DNA from: Microvirga sp. ACRRW
GTDB taxonomy: Bacteria; Pseudomonadota; Alphaproteobacteria; Rhizobiales; Beijerinckiaceae
Direction: 5' to 3'
NCBI RefSeq assembly: GCF_022346925.1
Contig: NZ_JAKRNJ010000008.1
Coordinates: forward strand, 80,710 to 144,709
DNA: 64,000 bases
Positions 44,969 through 55,359 of the stretch are shown piece after piece. Every line of letters begins with the position of its first letter. Positions within the stretch are counted from its first letter, which is position 1. The notes under the pieces were generated by a model. That model saw nothing but the letters and a program-made list of their open reading frames with translations, searched no databases and was not told the origin of the DNA. A program made the translations under genes and the position numbers.

Positions 44969-47758
44969 TTGACCGATCCGAACGATATCCGCTCCGGCGG
45001 CCCCGGCGGGGACCAGCCGGCCAGCGACATCAAGCCGATTTCCATCGTCGACGAGATGAAGCGCTCCTATCTCGATTACGCCATGAGCGTGATCGTGAGC
45101 CGCGCTCTCCCCGACGCGCGTGACGGCCTCAAGCCCGTCCATCGCCGCATCCTCTATTCGATGCACGAGAACGGCTACACGCCGGACAAGAAATACGTGA
45201 AGTCCGCCCGCATCGTCGGTGACGTGATGGGTCAATACCATCCGCACGGCGACAGCGCGATCTACGACGCCTTGGTGCGCATGGCGCAGGACTTCTCGCT
45301 CCGCCTCATGCTCGTGGACGGGCAGGGCAACTTCGGCTCCGTCGACGGCGATCCTCCGGCGGCGATGCGCTACACCGAGTCCCGCCTGTCCAAGGCAGCG
45401 ATGCCGCTGCTCGACGACATCGACAAGGACACGGTCGATTTCACGCCCAACTACGACGAGTCGAAGGACGAGCCGTCGGTTCTGCCCGCGCGCTTCCCGA
45501 ACCTCCTCGTCAACGGCGCCGGCGGCATCGCGGTCGGCATGGCTACCAACATGCCTCCCCACAATCTGGGCGAGGTGATCGACGGCTGCCTTGCTTATAT
45601 CGAGAACCCCAATGTCTCGGCTGAAGAGCTGATCGAGATCATTCCCGGTCCGGACTTCCCCACCGGCGCGTTGATCCTCGGCCGCTCGGGCGCGAAGTCA
45701 GCCTATACCACGGGCCGCGGCTCCGTGATCATGCGCGCCAAATCCGAGGTCGAGGAGGTCCGCAAGGATCGCGAGGCGCTCATCTTCACCGAGATCCCGT
45801 ATCAGGTGAACAAGGCCTCGCTGATCGAGAAGATCGCCGAACTCGTGCGCGAGAAGAAAATCGAGGGTATCGCGGATCTGCGCGATGAATCCGATCGCGA
45901 CGGCATGCGCATCGTGGTCGAGATCAAGCGCGACGCCATGGCGGATGTGGTGCTGAACCAGCTCTACCGCTACACGCCTCTGCAGACGAGCTTCGGCTGC
46001 AACATGGTGGCGCTCAACGGCGGTCGTCCCGAGCAGATGACGCTCAAGGACCTGATCGCCGCCTTCGTCGACTTCCGTGAGGAGGTCGTTTCCCGCCGTA
46101 CCAAGTTCCTCCTCAACAAGGCGCGCGAGCGCGCCCACGTGTTGTGCGGCCTTGCTATCGCGGTGGCGAATATCGATGAAGTGATCCGCCTCATCCGCAC
46201 CGCGCCGGATCCGAATTCCGCCCGTGAGGCCCTTATGGGACGCGACTGGCCGGCGAAGGACATCGCGCCTCTGATCGCCCTGGTGGATGATCCGCGCCAC
46301 AGGATCAACGACGATGGGACCTATCGTCTCTCCGAGACGCAGGCTCGCGCGATCCTCGATCTGCGCCTGCAGCGCCTGACAGCTCTCGGCCGCGACGAAG
46401 TCGGCGACGAACTGGCGAAGCTCGCGGCCGAAATCTCGGAATATCTCGAGATCCTGCGTTCGCGCGCCCGCATCATGTCCATCATCAAGGACGAGCTCGC
46501 CGAGATCCGCACCGCCTATGCCACGCCGCGCAAGACGCAGATCGTGGATTGGGAGTCGGATCTGGACGACGAAGACCTCATCGCCCGCGAGGACATGGTC
46601 GTCACCGTGTCTCACGCCGGCTACATCAAGCGTGTGCCGCTCTCGACCTATCGGGCGCAGCGCCGCGGCGGCAAGGGCCGTTCCGCCATGACGACGAGGG
46701 ACGAGGATTTCGTCACCCGTCTCTTCGTGGCGAACACCCATACGCCGGTAATCTTCTTCTCGTCCGAAGGGCAGGCCTACAAAGAGAAGGTGTGGCGCCT
46801 GCCGCTCGCCGCTCCGAATGCCAAAGGCAAGGCACTGGTGAACATGCTCCCGCTTTCACAGGGCGAGCGCATCAACGCCATCATGCCGCTGCCGGAGGAC
46901 GAAGCGTCCTGGGACAAGCTGGACGTGATGTTCGCGACGTCTCGCGGCACGGTTCGCCGCAACAAGCTGTCGGATTTCGTGCAGGTCAATCGCGGCGGCA
47001 AGATCGCCATGAAGCTCGATGAAGGCGATACCATCATCGACGTGCAGATCTGCTCGGAGCACGACGACGTGCTGCTCACCACGGCCAAGGGCCAGTGCAT
47101 CCGCTTCCCCGTGACGGATGTGCGCGTGTTCAAGGGCCGCGACTCCATGGGCGTGCGCGGCATCAACCTGGCCGAGGGCGACGACATCATCTCCATGGCG
47201 ATCCTGCGCCACGTGGAGGCGACGGGCGAAGAGCGCGCCGCCTACCTCAAGATGCGCCGTGCCGTCATGGGCGAGCAGTCGGCTGATGCCGAGGCGAACG
47301 GCAGCGACGATGCGGAGGAGATCGAGAACGGAAACTTCTCGCTCTCGCAGGAGCGCTACGCGGAGATGAGCGCGCTGGAGCAGTGCATCCTGACGCTCTC
47401 CGAGAAGGGCTACGGCAAGCGCACGCTGTCCTACGAGTACCGCATCACCGGACGCGGCGGCAAAGGCATCACGGCCATGGCGGTCAACAACCGCAACGGC
47501 AAGCTCGTCGCCTCGTTCCCGGTCGAGAACTCCGACCAGATCATGCTCGTCACCGATGGCGGCCAGCTGATCCGAGTGCCGGTGGACGGCATCCGTGTCG
47601 TCGGCCGCAACTCGCAGGGCGTCACCGTCTTCTCCACCAAGGACAAGGAGAAGGTGGTCTCGGTGGAGCACATCGAGGGCGAGGACGGCGAAGACGGCGA
47701 GGATGACGTCGGCATCGAAGGCAGCGAAGGCGATGCTGTCGCTGGCGGCGAGGAATAA
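44969..47758 (+). CDS. gyrA: DNA gyrase subunit A
   Basis: The 929-residue protein has the GyrA breakage-reunion domain with catalytic Tyr135 ([10 protein letters not shown]) and the quinolone-determining segment [17 protein letters not shown], where the positions equivalent to E. coli Ser83 and Asp87 are Ser96 and Asp100, the usual sensitive residues. The C-terminal beta-pinwheel carries the GyrA box QRRGGKG (from Gln564). An acidic tail ends the protein. Translation appears to start at TTG with only a weak AAGAAAG site, giving the family-like N-terminus MTDPNDI. gyrB is elsewhere. Confidence 0.98.
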   Translation: MTDPNDIRSGGPGGDQPASDIKPISIVDEMKRSYLDYAMSVIVSRALPDARDGLKPVHRRILYSMHENGYTPDKKYVKSARIVGDVMGQYHPHGDSAIYDALVRMAQDFSLRLMLVDGQGNFGSVDGDPPAAMRYTESRLSKAAMPLLDDIDKDTVDFTPNYDESKDEPSVLPARFPNLLVNGAGGIAVGMATNMPPHNLGEVIDGCLAYIENPNVSAEELIEIIPGPDFPTGALILGRSGAKSAYTTGRGSVIMRAKSEVEEVRKDREALIFTEIPYQVNKASLIEKIAELVREKKIEGIADLRDESDRDGMRIVVEIKRDAMADVVLNQLYRYTPLQTSFGCNMVALNGGRPEQMTLKDLIAAFVDFREEVVSRRTKFLLNKARERAHVLCGLAIAVANIDEVIRLIRTAPDPNSAREALMGRDWPAKDIAPLIALVDDPRHRINDDGTYRLSETQARAILDLRLQRLTALGRDEVGDELAKLAAEISEYLEILRSRARIMSIIKDELAEIRTAYATPRKTQIVDWESDLDDEDLIAREDMVVTVSHAGYIKRVPLSTYRAQRRGGKGRSAMTTRDEDFVTRLFVANTHTPVIFFSSEGQAYKEKVWRLPLAAPNAKGKALVNMLPLSQGERINAIMPLPEDEASWDKLDVMFATSRGTVRRNKLSDFVQVNRGGKIAMKLDEGDTIIDVQICSEHDDVLLTTAKGQCIRFPVTDVRVFKGRDSMGVRGINLAEGDDIISMAILRHVEATGEERAAYLKMRRAVMGEQSADAEANGSDDAEEIENGNFSLSQERYAEMSALEQCILTLSEKGYGKRTLSYEYRITGRGGKGITAMAVNNRNGKLVASFPVENSDQIMLVTDGGQLIRVPVDGIRVVGRNSQGVTVFSTKDKEKVVSVEHIEGEDGEDGEDDVGIEGSEGDAVAGGEE

Positions 47759-47787
47759 GACCTCGCTTCACACTCTTGAGACATACG

Positions 47788-47813
47788 AAAAGGGCGCCCG
47801 TCGGCGCCCTTTT
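47788..47813. terminator. bidirectional terminator after gyrA
   Basis: AAAAGGGCGCC and GGCGCCCTTTT are perfect arms with a CGTC loop, followed by CTTTC on the plus strand, between gyrA and a convergent minus-strand gene. Confidence 0.92.
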
Positions 47814-47825
47814 CTTTCAGGCTTC

Positions 47826-48401
47826 TTACTTAAGAAAACGCGCGTATTCCGAGGCAAACTTCTCAACCACCCTATTCGCATTCGGGGCTGAAGTGGTGTA
47901 GCGGATCTTCACATAGTTTCCCTTGGCAACCGTGATGAAGATGAACGAGCTTCTCGTCGTTCCTTTTTGTGTAATCTCAAGATGGGCTTTGGCGTAGGGA
48001 TTGGCATCCGCCTTGGTGATGAGCTTGGCCTCCTGATAGGTTCCTTTGGAGACGTGAGCCTGAATGTCGCTCAAGGCCGATTCCCGCTGCTCGATGGAAT
48101 TCTGGCGTGCATTTGCAGATGTCAGGTCATGACCTAGATCATAGATGTAAATATCGGCCCAGCCTTCACCTGGAATTTCGTAGCGCACGCTGAAGCCGAG
48201 ACCAGGGGTGCCGTAGTCGGTCTTCTGGCCACGCGCGAGCCCGGCGAGCCTGGCAGGAAAGGGATAGCCGTCGATCTGGCTTACCTGCGCCGGAATCGGG
48301 CTTCGCGTAACCTCTGCTGCAGCCTGCGGGCTATAGCCAGATACCAGGATAAGGCTGATATAGAAGCTCCAGGAGCCTAGAAGCCGTAAGAGACGTGACA
48401 T
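47826..48401 (-). CDS. secreted hypothetical protein
   Basis: The 191-residue protein has a signal peptide (MSRLLRLLGSWSFYISLILV, cleavage probably after QAAA) and a mature domain with VSQIDGYPFPARLAGLARGQ, GLGFSVRYEIPGEGWADIYI and KGNYVKIRYTTSAPNANRVV. I do not recognise the family. The strand pattern suggests a small alpha/beta periplasmic domain. The second ATG is chosen because GGGGGG lies five bases upstream; the first would add MGGS. It converges on gyrA. Confidence 0.75.
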   Translation of the reverse strand: MSRLLRLLGSWSFYISLILVSGYSPQAAAEVTRSPIPAQVSQIDGYPFPARLAGLARGQKTDYGTPGLGFSVRYEIPGEGWADIYIYDLGHDLTSANARQNSIEQRESALSDIQAHVSKGTYQEAKLITKADANPYAKAHLEITQKGTTRSSFIFITVAKGNYVKIRYTTSAPNANRVVEKFASEYARFLK

Positions 48402-48486
48402 TGAACCCCCCATTTTCCATGCAAGGTAATGTAATTTACCTGCGGGCGGGAGTTCTATTCACCTTAAGCCTATGAGGGCGCCGCAC

Positions 48487-48576
48487 TCAGCCCAGAACCA
48501 CGAAGGCGCTCGAAACGGCGGCTGGGGTCAAGACGGCGACTGCGGTGGCGACAACGACGATGAGACGAACCAACAT
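48487..48576 (-). CDS. 29-residue hydrophobic micro-protein
   Basis: A short frame encodes MLVRLIVVVATAVAVLTPAA followed by VSSAFVVLG. It is preceded by AAGGAG seven bases before the ATG, one of the best ribosome sites in the area. The product would be a single membrane helix or a very short exported peptide. It lies alone between the secreted hypothetical gene and the divergent coaD. No homologue comes to mind, and expression is unproven. Confidence 0.5.
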   Translation of the reverse strand: MLVRLIVVVATAVAVLTPAAVSSAFVVLG

Positions 48577-48687
48577 GGGAAAGCTCCTTACCTTTCGTCA
48601 CGGCGGTTATAGGTCGGCTCGCCAACCTTGGTCGTGCGCCAACGCACGGCTTGCTCCCGGACTATTATCCCGCTACGCCTTGAGCCC

Positions 48688-49188
48688 ATGACATGCACCG
48701 CCCTCTATACCGGCAGCTTCGACCCCGTCACCAACGGCCACCTGGACGTCCTGCGCCAGGCCTGCAGCGTGGCGGACAGGATCGTCGTTGCCATCGGGGT
48801 CCATTCCTCCAAGGCACCGATCTTTGCCACAGAGGAGAGGGCGGAGATGCTGCGGGCGGTCTGCGCCCCCGTGCTGCAGGAGAGGGGCGTCGAGTTGGAG
48901 GTCGTGACCTTCGCCGATCTCGCGGTTGAGGCCGCCCGTCGTCATGGGGCGAGCCTCATCGTCCGGGGCCTGCGGGACGGCACGGATTTCGACTACGAGA
49001 TCCAGATGGGGTCCATGAACGCGACCATGGCGCCGGATGTTCAGACAATCTTCTTTGCGGCCTCACCTCCGGTCCGCCCGATTACCGCCACGCTCGTCCG
49101 GCAGATCGCGGCTATGGGGGGCGATGTCTCGCCCTTCGTGCCGGGCCTTGTCGCGGAGCGTCTCAAGGCCAAATTCAAGCGGCCATAA
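48688..49188 (+). CDS. coaD: phosphopantetheine adenylyltransferase
   Basis: The 166-residue protein starts [20 protein letters not shown], with the T/HxGH nucleotidyltransferase motif (His18), and has [20 protein letters not shown] and the C-terminal [14 protein letters not shown] of PPAT. It catalyses the fourth step of coenzyme A synthesis. The frame is open 60 bases upstream but this ATG gives the family N-terminus. It is followed 30 bases later by ppiA. Confidence 0.95.
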   Translation: MTCTALYTGSFDPVTNGHLDVLRQACSVADRIVVAIGVHSSKAPIFATEERAEMLRAVCAPVLQERGVELEVVTFADLAVEAARRHGASLIVRGLRDGTDFDYEIQMGSMNATMAPDVQTIFFAASPPVRPITATLVRQIAAMGGDVSPFVPGLVAERLKAKFKRP

Positions 49189-49218
49189 AGTTTCAATCCT
49201 CAAGGGAGAATCCACACC

Positions 49219-49767
49219 ATGAAGCGTTTGCTCGCAGCCTCCGCGCTCGTGCTGGCCGGCCTCGTTCCGGCTTTTGCCCAGCAGGCCAATGATCCGCAGA
49301 ACACGATCTTCCTCGACACCAAGGATGGCCGCATCACCATCCGCCTGCGTCCGGATCTGGCTCCCAAGCATGTCGAGCAGATCAAGGCGCTGACGAAGCA
49401 GGGTTTCTATAACGGCGTCGTGTTCCACCGCGTCATTGACGGCTTCATGGCCCAAACGGGCGATCCCACCGGCACCGGCACGGGCAAGTCCGAACTGCCG
49501 AACATCCCGGCCGAGTTCAGCCAGACTCAGTACAAGCGCGGTTCGGTCGGCATGGCCCGTTCTCAGAGCCCGAACTCCGCCAACAGCCAGTTCTTCATCT
49601 GCTACGACGGCTGCGGCCCGCTGACCGGCCAGTACACGCTCTTCGGCGAAGTCGTCGCTGGCATGGACGTGGCGGACAAGATCAAGAAGGGGAATTCCGC
49701 TGCCAACGGCATGGTCTCGAGCCCCGACAAGATCGTGAAGATGCAGCTCGCCGCCGACGCGAAGTGA
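49219..49767 (+). CDS. ppiA: periplasmic cyclophilin-type peptidyl-prolyl isomerase
   Basis: The 182-residue protein has a signal peptide (MKRLLAASALVLAGLVPAFA) followed by a short cyclophilin domain with FYNGVVFHRVIDGFMAQTGD, RGSVGMARSQSPNSANSQFF and YTLFGEVVAGMDVADKI. It should catalyse proline isomerisation in the periplasm. An AAGGGAGAA site precedes the ATG. The stop overlaps the GTG start of the next gene by four bases. Confidence 0.93.
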   Translation: MKRLLAASALVLAGLVPAFAQQANDPQNTIFLDTKDGRITIRLRPDLAPKHVEQIKALTKQGFYNGVVFHRVIDGFMAQTGDPTGTGTGKSELPNIPAEFSQTQYKRGSVGMARSQSPNSANSQFFICYDGCGPLTGQYTLFGEVVAGMDVADKIKKGNSAANGMVSSPDKIVKMQLAADAK

Positions 49768-50225
49768 TCCGAGGTGCGCAAGCATATGGAGCGCGGACTG
49801 CCGCGCTCCTGATCTGCCTCGCCATGGGGCTGCCGGCGGCTGCCCAAGACAATCGCTTCAACGGACTCATCTATCCCCGGGCGGATGAAGAGCCGCCTCG
49901 AGAGATCGATACCCTCAACGATATCGGACGGGCAATGCAGGCCTGCTGGCAGCCTGCCGGCGTGCGCAACACCGGCCAGGAAGTGACCGTAAGGTTGAGT
50001 TTCAAGCGGAGCGGCGAGGTGCTCGGCAAGCCGATGATTACTCATTATCGGGCTGGTGAGCCAGATGCCGAGAATCGTCAGGCCTTTACCCAGGCCGTGC
50101 GCGAAGCACTCGCACGCTGCTCGCCGATGCCGTTTACCGACAAGCTGGGCGCGGCGGTGGCCGGACGTCCATTCACCTTCCGTTTCATCGACGCGCCAGC
50201 ACCGCAGAAGCCACGAGCCATATAG
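49764..50225 (+). CDS. secreted protein with TonB-C-like domain
   Basis: The 153-residue protein starts at GTG overlapping the ppiA stop. An N-terminal signal peptide (TAALLICLAMGLPAAAQDN) precedes a domain with AMQACWQPAGVRNTGQEVTV, RLSFKRSGEVLGKPMITHYR and EALARCSPMPFTDKLGAAVA, which reads like the TonB C-terminal or TolA-like fold with a conserved Cys pair. The role is unknown. Tight coupling to ppiA and its place between two cyclophilins suggest an envelope-folding context. Confidence 0.72.
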   Translation: MIRGAQAYGARTAALLICLAMGLPAAAQDNRFNGLIYPRADEEPPREIDTLNDIGRAMQACWQPAGVRNTGQEVTVRLSFKRSGEVLGKPMITHYRAGEPDAENRQAFTQAVREALARCSPMPFTDKLGAAVAGRPFTFRFIDAPAPQKPRAI

Positions 50226-50274
50226 CGGTTTGCCGTCGAACATCCTACATACACGCCATATCAAGGAGACACTG

Positions 50275-50742
50275 ATGGCAGATCCGGAAAACACCCTCAT
50301 CCTGGAAACTACGAAGGGCCGCGTGGTCATCGAGCTGCGCCCCGACTTGGCTCCCGGCCATGTGGAACGCATCAAAACCCTGGCCCGCAAGGGCTTCTAT
50401 GACGGCATCGTCTTCCACCGGGTGATTGACGGCTTCATGGCCCAGACCGGCTGCCCCCACGGCACCGGAACCGGCGGCTCCGACCTGCCTGACCTGAAGG
50501 CGGAGTTCAATGCCGAGCCGCATGTGCGCGGTACCGTCTCGATGGCGCGTACGAACTTTCCGCACTCCGCCAACTCGCAGTTCTTCATCTGCTTCGACGA
50601 CGCCCGCTTCCTCGACAAGCAATACACCGTCTGGGGCAAGGTGACCGAAGGCATGGAGAACGTGGACAAGATCAAGCGCGGCGAGCCCGTGAAGGATCCG
50701 GACCGCATCGTTTCCATGAAGGTTGCGGCGGACGCAGCTTAA
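50275..50742 (+). CDS. ppiB: cytoplasmic cyclophilin-type peptidyl-prolyl isomerase
   Basis: The 155-residue protein lacks a signal peptide (MADPENTLILETTKGRVVIE) and has the cyclophilin motifs FYDGIVFHRVIDGFMAQTGC, RGTVSMARTNFPHSANSQFF and YTVWGKVTEGMENVDKI. It is the cytoplasmic partner of the periplasmic enzyme encoded 500 bases upstream. AAGGAG lies eight bases before the ATG. A strong terminator closes the coaD-ppiA-ppiB unit. Confidence 0.94.
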   Translation: MADPENTLILETTKGRVVIELRPDLAPGHVERIKTLARKGFYDGIVFHRVIDGFMAQTGCPHGTGTGGSDLPDLKAEFNAEPHVRGTVSMARTNFPHSANSQFFICFDDARFLDKQYTVWGKVTEGMENVDKIKRGEPVKDPDRIVSMKVAADAA

Positions 50743-50769
50743 AGAGCAAGCTCAACTCTGAAAGCTTGG

Positions 50770-50798
50770 ACCTCCCGCTCAACGGCGGGAGGTTTTTT
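50770..50798 (+). terminator. intrinsic terminator after ppiB
   Basis: ACCTCCCGC and GCGGGAGGT pair perfectly over 9 bp and lead into TTTTTT, 28 bases after the stop codon. Confidence 0.93.
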
Positions 50799-50810
50799 CA
50801 TGGAAGGGCA

Positions 50811-51269
50811 TCAGGCCTGGACGGGAGCCTGAGAGGCCTTCTTTGCGGCCAGCGCGCCACGCACGCCGTTGATGCTGAAGAGCAGGGCAAGGAGAGCGAT
50901 AAAGAAACCGCGGCCAGGGGTAGAGGTGAGCTTCATCAGGACCTCAAGGGCGATCCAGGCAAGGCCGATATAGGCGATGATCAGATTCTCGCGCTTGTAG
51001 AGGAACCAGGCCAGCAGGCTCGCGATCACAATGGCCGCCACGCTCAGCGCGAGCGAGATGACAATCTCGACGCCGTCCAGGGCTCCCAACAGGTCTTGGC
51101 CTGTTGTGAGGATGAGTGCCATGGCGAAGGCATAGGAGACGGCAATATAGGCAAGAGCGATGGCACCAGCCTTGATGGCCTCGCGACGGCCCTTTTCAGT
51201 ATTCACATCAGGCCAGAGGTTGCGGAGAGGGTTCGGCTTGGCTTGGGACTTGTTGTCGGCGCTTTCCAT
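50811..51269 (-). CDS. four-helix membrane protein of unknown function
   Basis: The 152-residue protein has a polar N-terminus (MESADNKSQAKPNPLRNLWP) and four hydrophobic segments (AIALAYIAVSYAFAMALIL, VEIVISLALSVAAIVIASLL, LIIAYIGLAWIALEVLM, FFIALLALLFSINGVRGAL). I do not recognise the family. The second ATG, with GGAG six bases upstream, is preferred over the first. An 8-bp perfect dyad lies about 20-40 bases upstream of the start. Confidence 0.72.
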   Translation of the reverse strand: MESADNKSQAKPNPLRNLWPDVNTEKGRREAIKAGAIALAYIAVSYAFAMALILTTGQDLLGALDGVEIVISLALSVAAIVIASLLAWFLYKRENLIIAYIGLAWIALEVLMKLTSTPGRGFFIALLALLFSINGVRGALAAKKASQAPVQA

Positions 51270-51289
51270 AAGAGGCTCCATTGATTCGT

Positions 51290-51308
51290 AATGAAATGAT
51301 ATTTCATT
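51290..51308. promoter_or_regulatory. AATGAAAT/ATTTCATT dyad, possible operator
   Basis: AATGAAAT, GAT, ATTTCATT is a perfect 8-bp inverted repeat in the divergent region between the four-helix membrane protein gene and queA. It sits 21 bases upstream of the membrane protein start, where a repressor could block transcription. The AT-rich dyad stands out from the GC-rich surroundings. Confidence 0.5.
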
Positions 51309-51447
51309 TGATAAAGAACTCTCAGCAAGCCCTCATGGGGATGAGGCTGAAACCCCTTTTTCTTTTCAGTGGATAGCGGCCATTGACGGCCAGCCTCCTT
51401 CGGGCCGATAACCGGCGCCCGAAAACAAGGCCCTCAGAAACCTATCT

Positions 51448-52527
51448 ATGCGCGTCGACCTCTTCGATTTCGAGCTGCCAGAGCAGAACATCGCGCTCCG
51501 CCCCGTGGAGCCGCGCGATGCTGCGCGCATGCTCGTGGTCAAGCCAGAAGAGGCCACTTTCGAGGACGGAGCTGTCCGTGATCTGCCGGATCTGCTGCAG
51601 CCGGGCGACGTGCTGGTGCTCAATGACACCAAGGTCATTCCTTCCCGTCTCTACGGCTTGCGCGTGCGCGAGGAGACGGCGGCTCGCGTCGAGATCATGC
51701 TGCACAAGCGTGAAGGCGCCGACCGCTGGCGTGCTTTCGCGCGTCCCGCCAAGAAACTGAATGTGGGTGACCGCATCCGCTTCGGGGAGGAATCCGAGGG
51801 TACGGCTTGCGAACTCGTGCGCCTCGATGCGGAGGTTGTCGATAAAGGCGAGGGCGGCGATGTGGCGCTTCGCTTTTCCTTCTCCGGCCCCTTTCTTGAT
51901 GAGGCCATCGCCCGTCTCGGTGAGCTGCCGCTGCCACCTTACATTGCAGGCAAGCGCGCTACGGACGAGAAGGACAAAGCCGATTATCAGACGGTCTACG
52001 CCAAGGACGAAGGCGCGGTGGCCGCGCCGACAGCAGGACTGCATTTCACGGATGACCTGTTTCGCCGTCTCGATGAGCGCGGCGTCTCCCGTCAGTTCGT
52101 CACGCTGCATGTGGGTGCAGGCACCTTCCTGCCTGTGAAGGCGGACGATACGGACGAGCACCGCATGCATGCGGAATGGGGCACGATCACCGAGGAAACC
52201 GCGAAGGCGCTCAACGAAGCGCGGGCGCGGGGAGGGCGGATCGTGGCGGTCGGCACGACATCGCTGCGTCTGTTGGAGAGCGCCGCCCGCGAGGATGGCA
52301 CCATCGCGCCGTTCTCCAGCGACACGGCAATCTTCATCACGCCCGGTTATCGCTTCAAGGCGGTGGACGTGCTGATGACCAATTTTCACCTGCCGCGCTC
52401 GACGCTGTTCATGCTCGTTTCCGCCTTCGTAGGGCTGGATCGCATGCGCGCGGCCTATGCTCACGCCATCGAAACCGGCTATCGCTTCTATTCCTACGGC
52501 GATGCGAGTTTGCTCTTCCGGCGTTAA
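51448..52527 (+). CDS. queA: S-adenosylmethionine:tRNA ribosyltransferase-isomerase
   Basis: The 359-residue protein starts [20 protein letters not shown] and contains [46 protein letters not shown] and [20 protein letters not shown], diagnostic of QueA. It transfers ribose from SAM to preQ1 in tRNA to make epoxyqueuosine. tgt, which inserts preQ1, follows 52 bases downstream, so the two act in consecutive steps of queuosine synthesis. Confidence 0.96.
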   Translation: MRVDLFDFELPEQNIALRPVEPRDAARMLVVKPEEATFEDGAVRDLPDLLQPGDVLVLNDTKVIPSRLYGLRVREETAARVEIMLHKREGADRWRAFARPAKKLNVGDRIRFGEESEGTACELVRLDAEVVDKGEGGDVALRFSFSGPFLDEAIARLGELPLPPYIAGKRATDEKDKADYQTVYAKDEGAVAAPTAGLHFTDDLFRRLDERGVSRQFVTLHVGAGTFLPVKADDTDEHRMHAEWGTITEETAKALNEARARGGRIVAVGTTSLRLLESAAREDGTIAPFSSDTAIFITPGYRFKAVDVLMTNFHLPRSTLFMLVSAFVGLDRMRAAYAHAIETGYRFYSYGDASLLFRR

Positions 52528-52579
52528 CGCTCCATCTCAGCTTTCATGCCCGTAAACGGCCCCGATCCATGAGGACCGC

Positions 52580-53761
<1,182 letters not shown>

Positions 53762-53845
53762 GGGAGGATTTTCCCTTTGCCCGTGGAAAACCGGACCTTT
53801 GGTGTGAGGAGTTGAGAATTTCGGCCTCAAACCGGGGCTTTTCGA

Positions 53846-53874
53846 TTGACCCACCGCCGAAGAGCCCCTATTTC
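53846..53874 (+). promoter_or_regulatory. candidate promoter of tRNA-Lys
   Basis: TTGACC (53846-53851), 17 bases, TATTTC (53869-53874) lie 15 bases upstream of the tRNA gene, at the correct distance for a sigma-70 start just before the tRNA. Confidence 0.55.
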
Positions 53875-53889
53875 GGGCTCACCTCTCAA

Positions 53890-53965
53890 GAGCGCGTAGC
53901 TCAGCCGGTAGAGCATCTGACTTTTAATCAGAGGGTCCTGGGTTCGAGTCCCAGCGCGCTCACCA
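53890..53965 (+). tRNA. tRNA-Lys (anticodon UUU)
   Basis: The 76-base sequence folds into a full cloverleaf: acceptor GAGCGCG/CGCGCTC, D arm with AGCTCAGCCGGTAGAGC, anticodon stem TCTGA/TCAGA with loop CTTTTAA (anticodon TTT), and T arm GGGTTCGAGTCCC. Discriminator A and CCA are encoded. It follows tgt on the same strand. Confidence 0.97.
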
Positions 53966-54204
53966 TATTTTCCAAGGGTTTTATCGGCGCCCTTGCGAGC
54001 CGTCCCGACAAGCAGCCTAAGGCTCATTCCGACAATCCGGCTCGTTTCCTTATCGCCTCCGGGCACCTTTTTGGCGCTCCCGCGTGGTCTTTCTGGCGTA
54101 GAGGTGCGTCATACCCGCCTCTTGTGCCCAATCAACGCGCGAAGCTGTCGCGACCGTCAGAGGCGGGAGGAGCTCTTGCTTGATTATCGCGTCCTTTGCT
54201 CGCC

Positions 54205-54651
54205 TTAAGTCCGCGTGATGCTGCCGGGTGTGCGCATGAGTGTCGAACCGTCATCCAGGAAACGGAGGCCGATGCCTTCAACGAAGACCTCATGGATCGT
54301 GCCGCCGTCCGTGAACGGCATGCGGTCGCCGACGCAGAGGCCGAGGAGCGCCGTTCCCAGGGGCGTCGTCACGGAGATCTCCGCGCCGGGCCACAGCAAG
54401 TCTTCGGGATGGACGAGCAGGTGCGCCCGCGACTTCGGCTCGTCGTCGATGCGAAAGATCACGCGGCAGTTCGTCGAGACGACATCCTCCGGCAATTCCG
54501 ACGGATGGCAAATCCTCGCGCGACGCAACTCATCGAGCAGGAATTCGTATGCAGTGTAATTGTCTTTCTGCCGGATCCTCGCGGTGAACAGCAGGCGATT
54601 GTAGTCGTTTTCCGAGAGAACGATCGGGGGAAGTTCGTGCTGCACGTTCAT
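54205..54651 (-). CDS. Rnk/GreA-C-like transcription regulator, paralogue 1
   Basis: The 148-residue protein MNVQHELPPIVLSENDYNRL has a short N-terminal helical pair and a C-terminal FKBP-like GreA/GreB domain (GAEISVTTPLGTALLGLCVG, then DRMPF), the layout of Rnk, which binds RNA polymerase at the secondary channel. GGAGG lies seven bases upstream. The region upstream in frame to 54804 has no ribosome site. It is divergent from two paralogues at 55.4 and 56.0 kb. Confidence 0.83.
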   Translation of the reverse strand: MNVQHELPPIVLSENDYNRLLFTARIRQKDNYTAYEFLLDELRRARICHPSELPEDVVSTNCRVIFRIDDEPKSRAHLLVHPEDLLWPGAEISVTTPLGTALLGLCVGDRMPFTDGGTIHEVFVEGIGLRFLDDGSTLMRTPGSITRT

Positions 54652-55359
54652 GAAAGCCTCCTCAAGACGGTCACTGCTGGACGCGTAGACGCGCGTTCCT
54701 GCTAGACAAACGGACGTCGCATGCCGGCACGCGCCTGAACGGCGGATGCGGCGGATGAATGCTGCTGTGAGAAAGACTGGATGCCCCGGAGCGTCGGCGA
54801 CCATATCGGGTCACGCCGACTGCTGGGGCTTACTTGCCTGCTTTGAGGCACCCCGCATGTGCAAAGAGGCGAAGGTTTTTCATGAGCGTAATCATGACAT
54901 TCACAAGGTAGCTCAGTTGCTCGCGAATGCAAGCTTGCGAGCGACATAGATGCTCGTTCGAAAGAAGTATGAGTCATTCGGAGACGTCAGATTATGCGCA
55001 AGTTGAAGCCCTTGCCCAGGAAGGCAGAAAAGCCGCGTCCTGCATGACTTTGAACGCCTGCTGGCCGGTAAGTGTAAGATCTCAGGGTGCTTCACGGTTT
55101 GCCGCGGTTGAAATTCAGTTTTTAATGCTTACATCTGTATTGTCATGATTACTTCGCATCATATCCTCATTCTGCGCGGAGGCCGCCTCCTGGCGGGCCG
55201 CTGATCCCCGAACCAGGCAGGCGCATTGCGCCGCCATCGTTCGGGGGCATGACACATCTTGCAAAGTCGAATTCAGCAAGCCCGATCCTGGGCCTGTGCG
55301 CGCTTGCCTCAAGGCAATTCAGCTGCGGGCCTGAATCGGCATCGCAAAAGGAGGATTTC
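54652..55359. other. 708-bp divergent region between Rnk-like paralogues 1 and 2
   Basis: No convincing gene is present. A frame starting ATG 54969 (MSHSETSDYAQVEALAQEGR) continues to 55148 without a ribosome site or known family; it may be a decayed remnant. Local AT-rich patches occur around 55100-55160. The region probably holds divergent promoters. No GGAAC-type general stress promoter could be placed with correct spacing. Confidence 0.35.

Noticed and set aside
54969..55148. 59-codon frame MSHSETSDYAQVEALAQEGR between Rnk-like genes
   Set aside because: No ribosome site and an irregular second half. At most a decayed remnant, so not listed as a gene.
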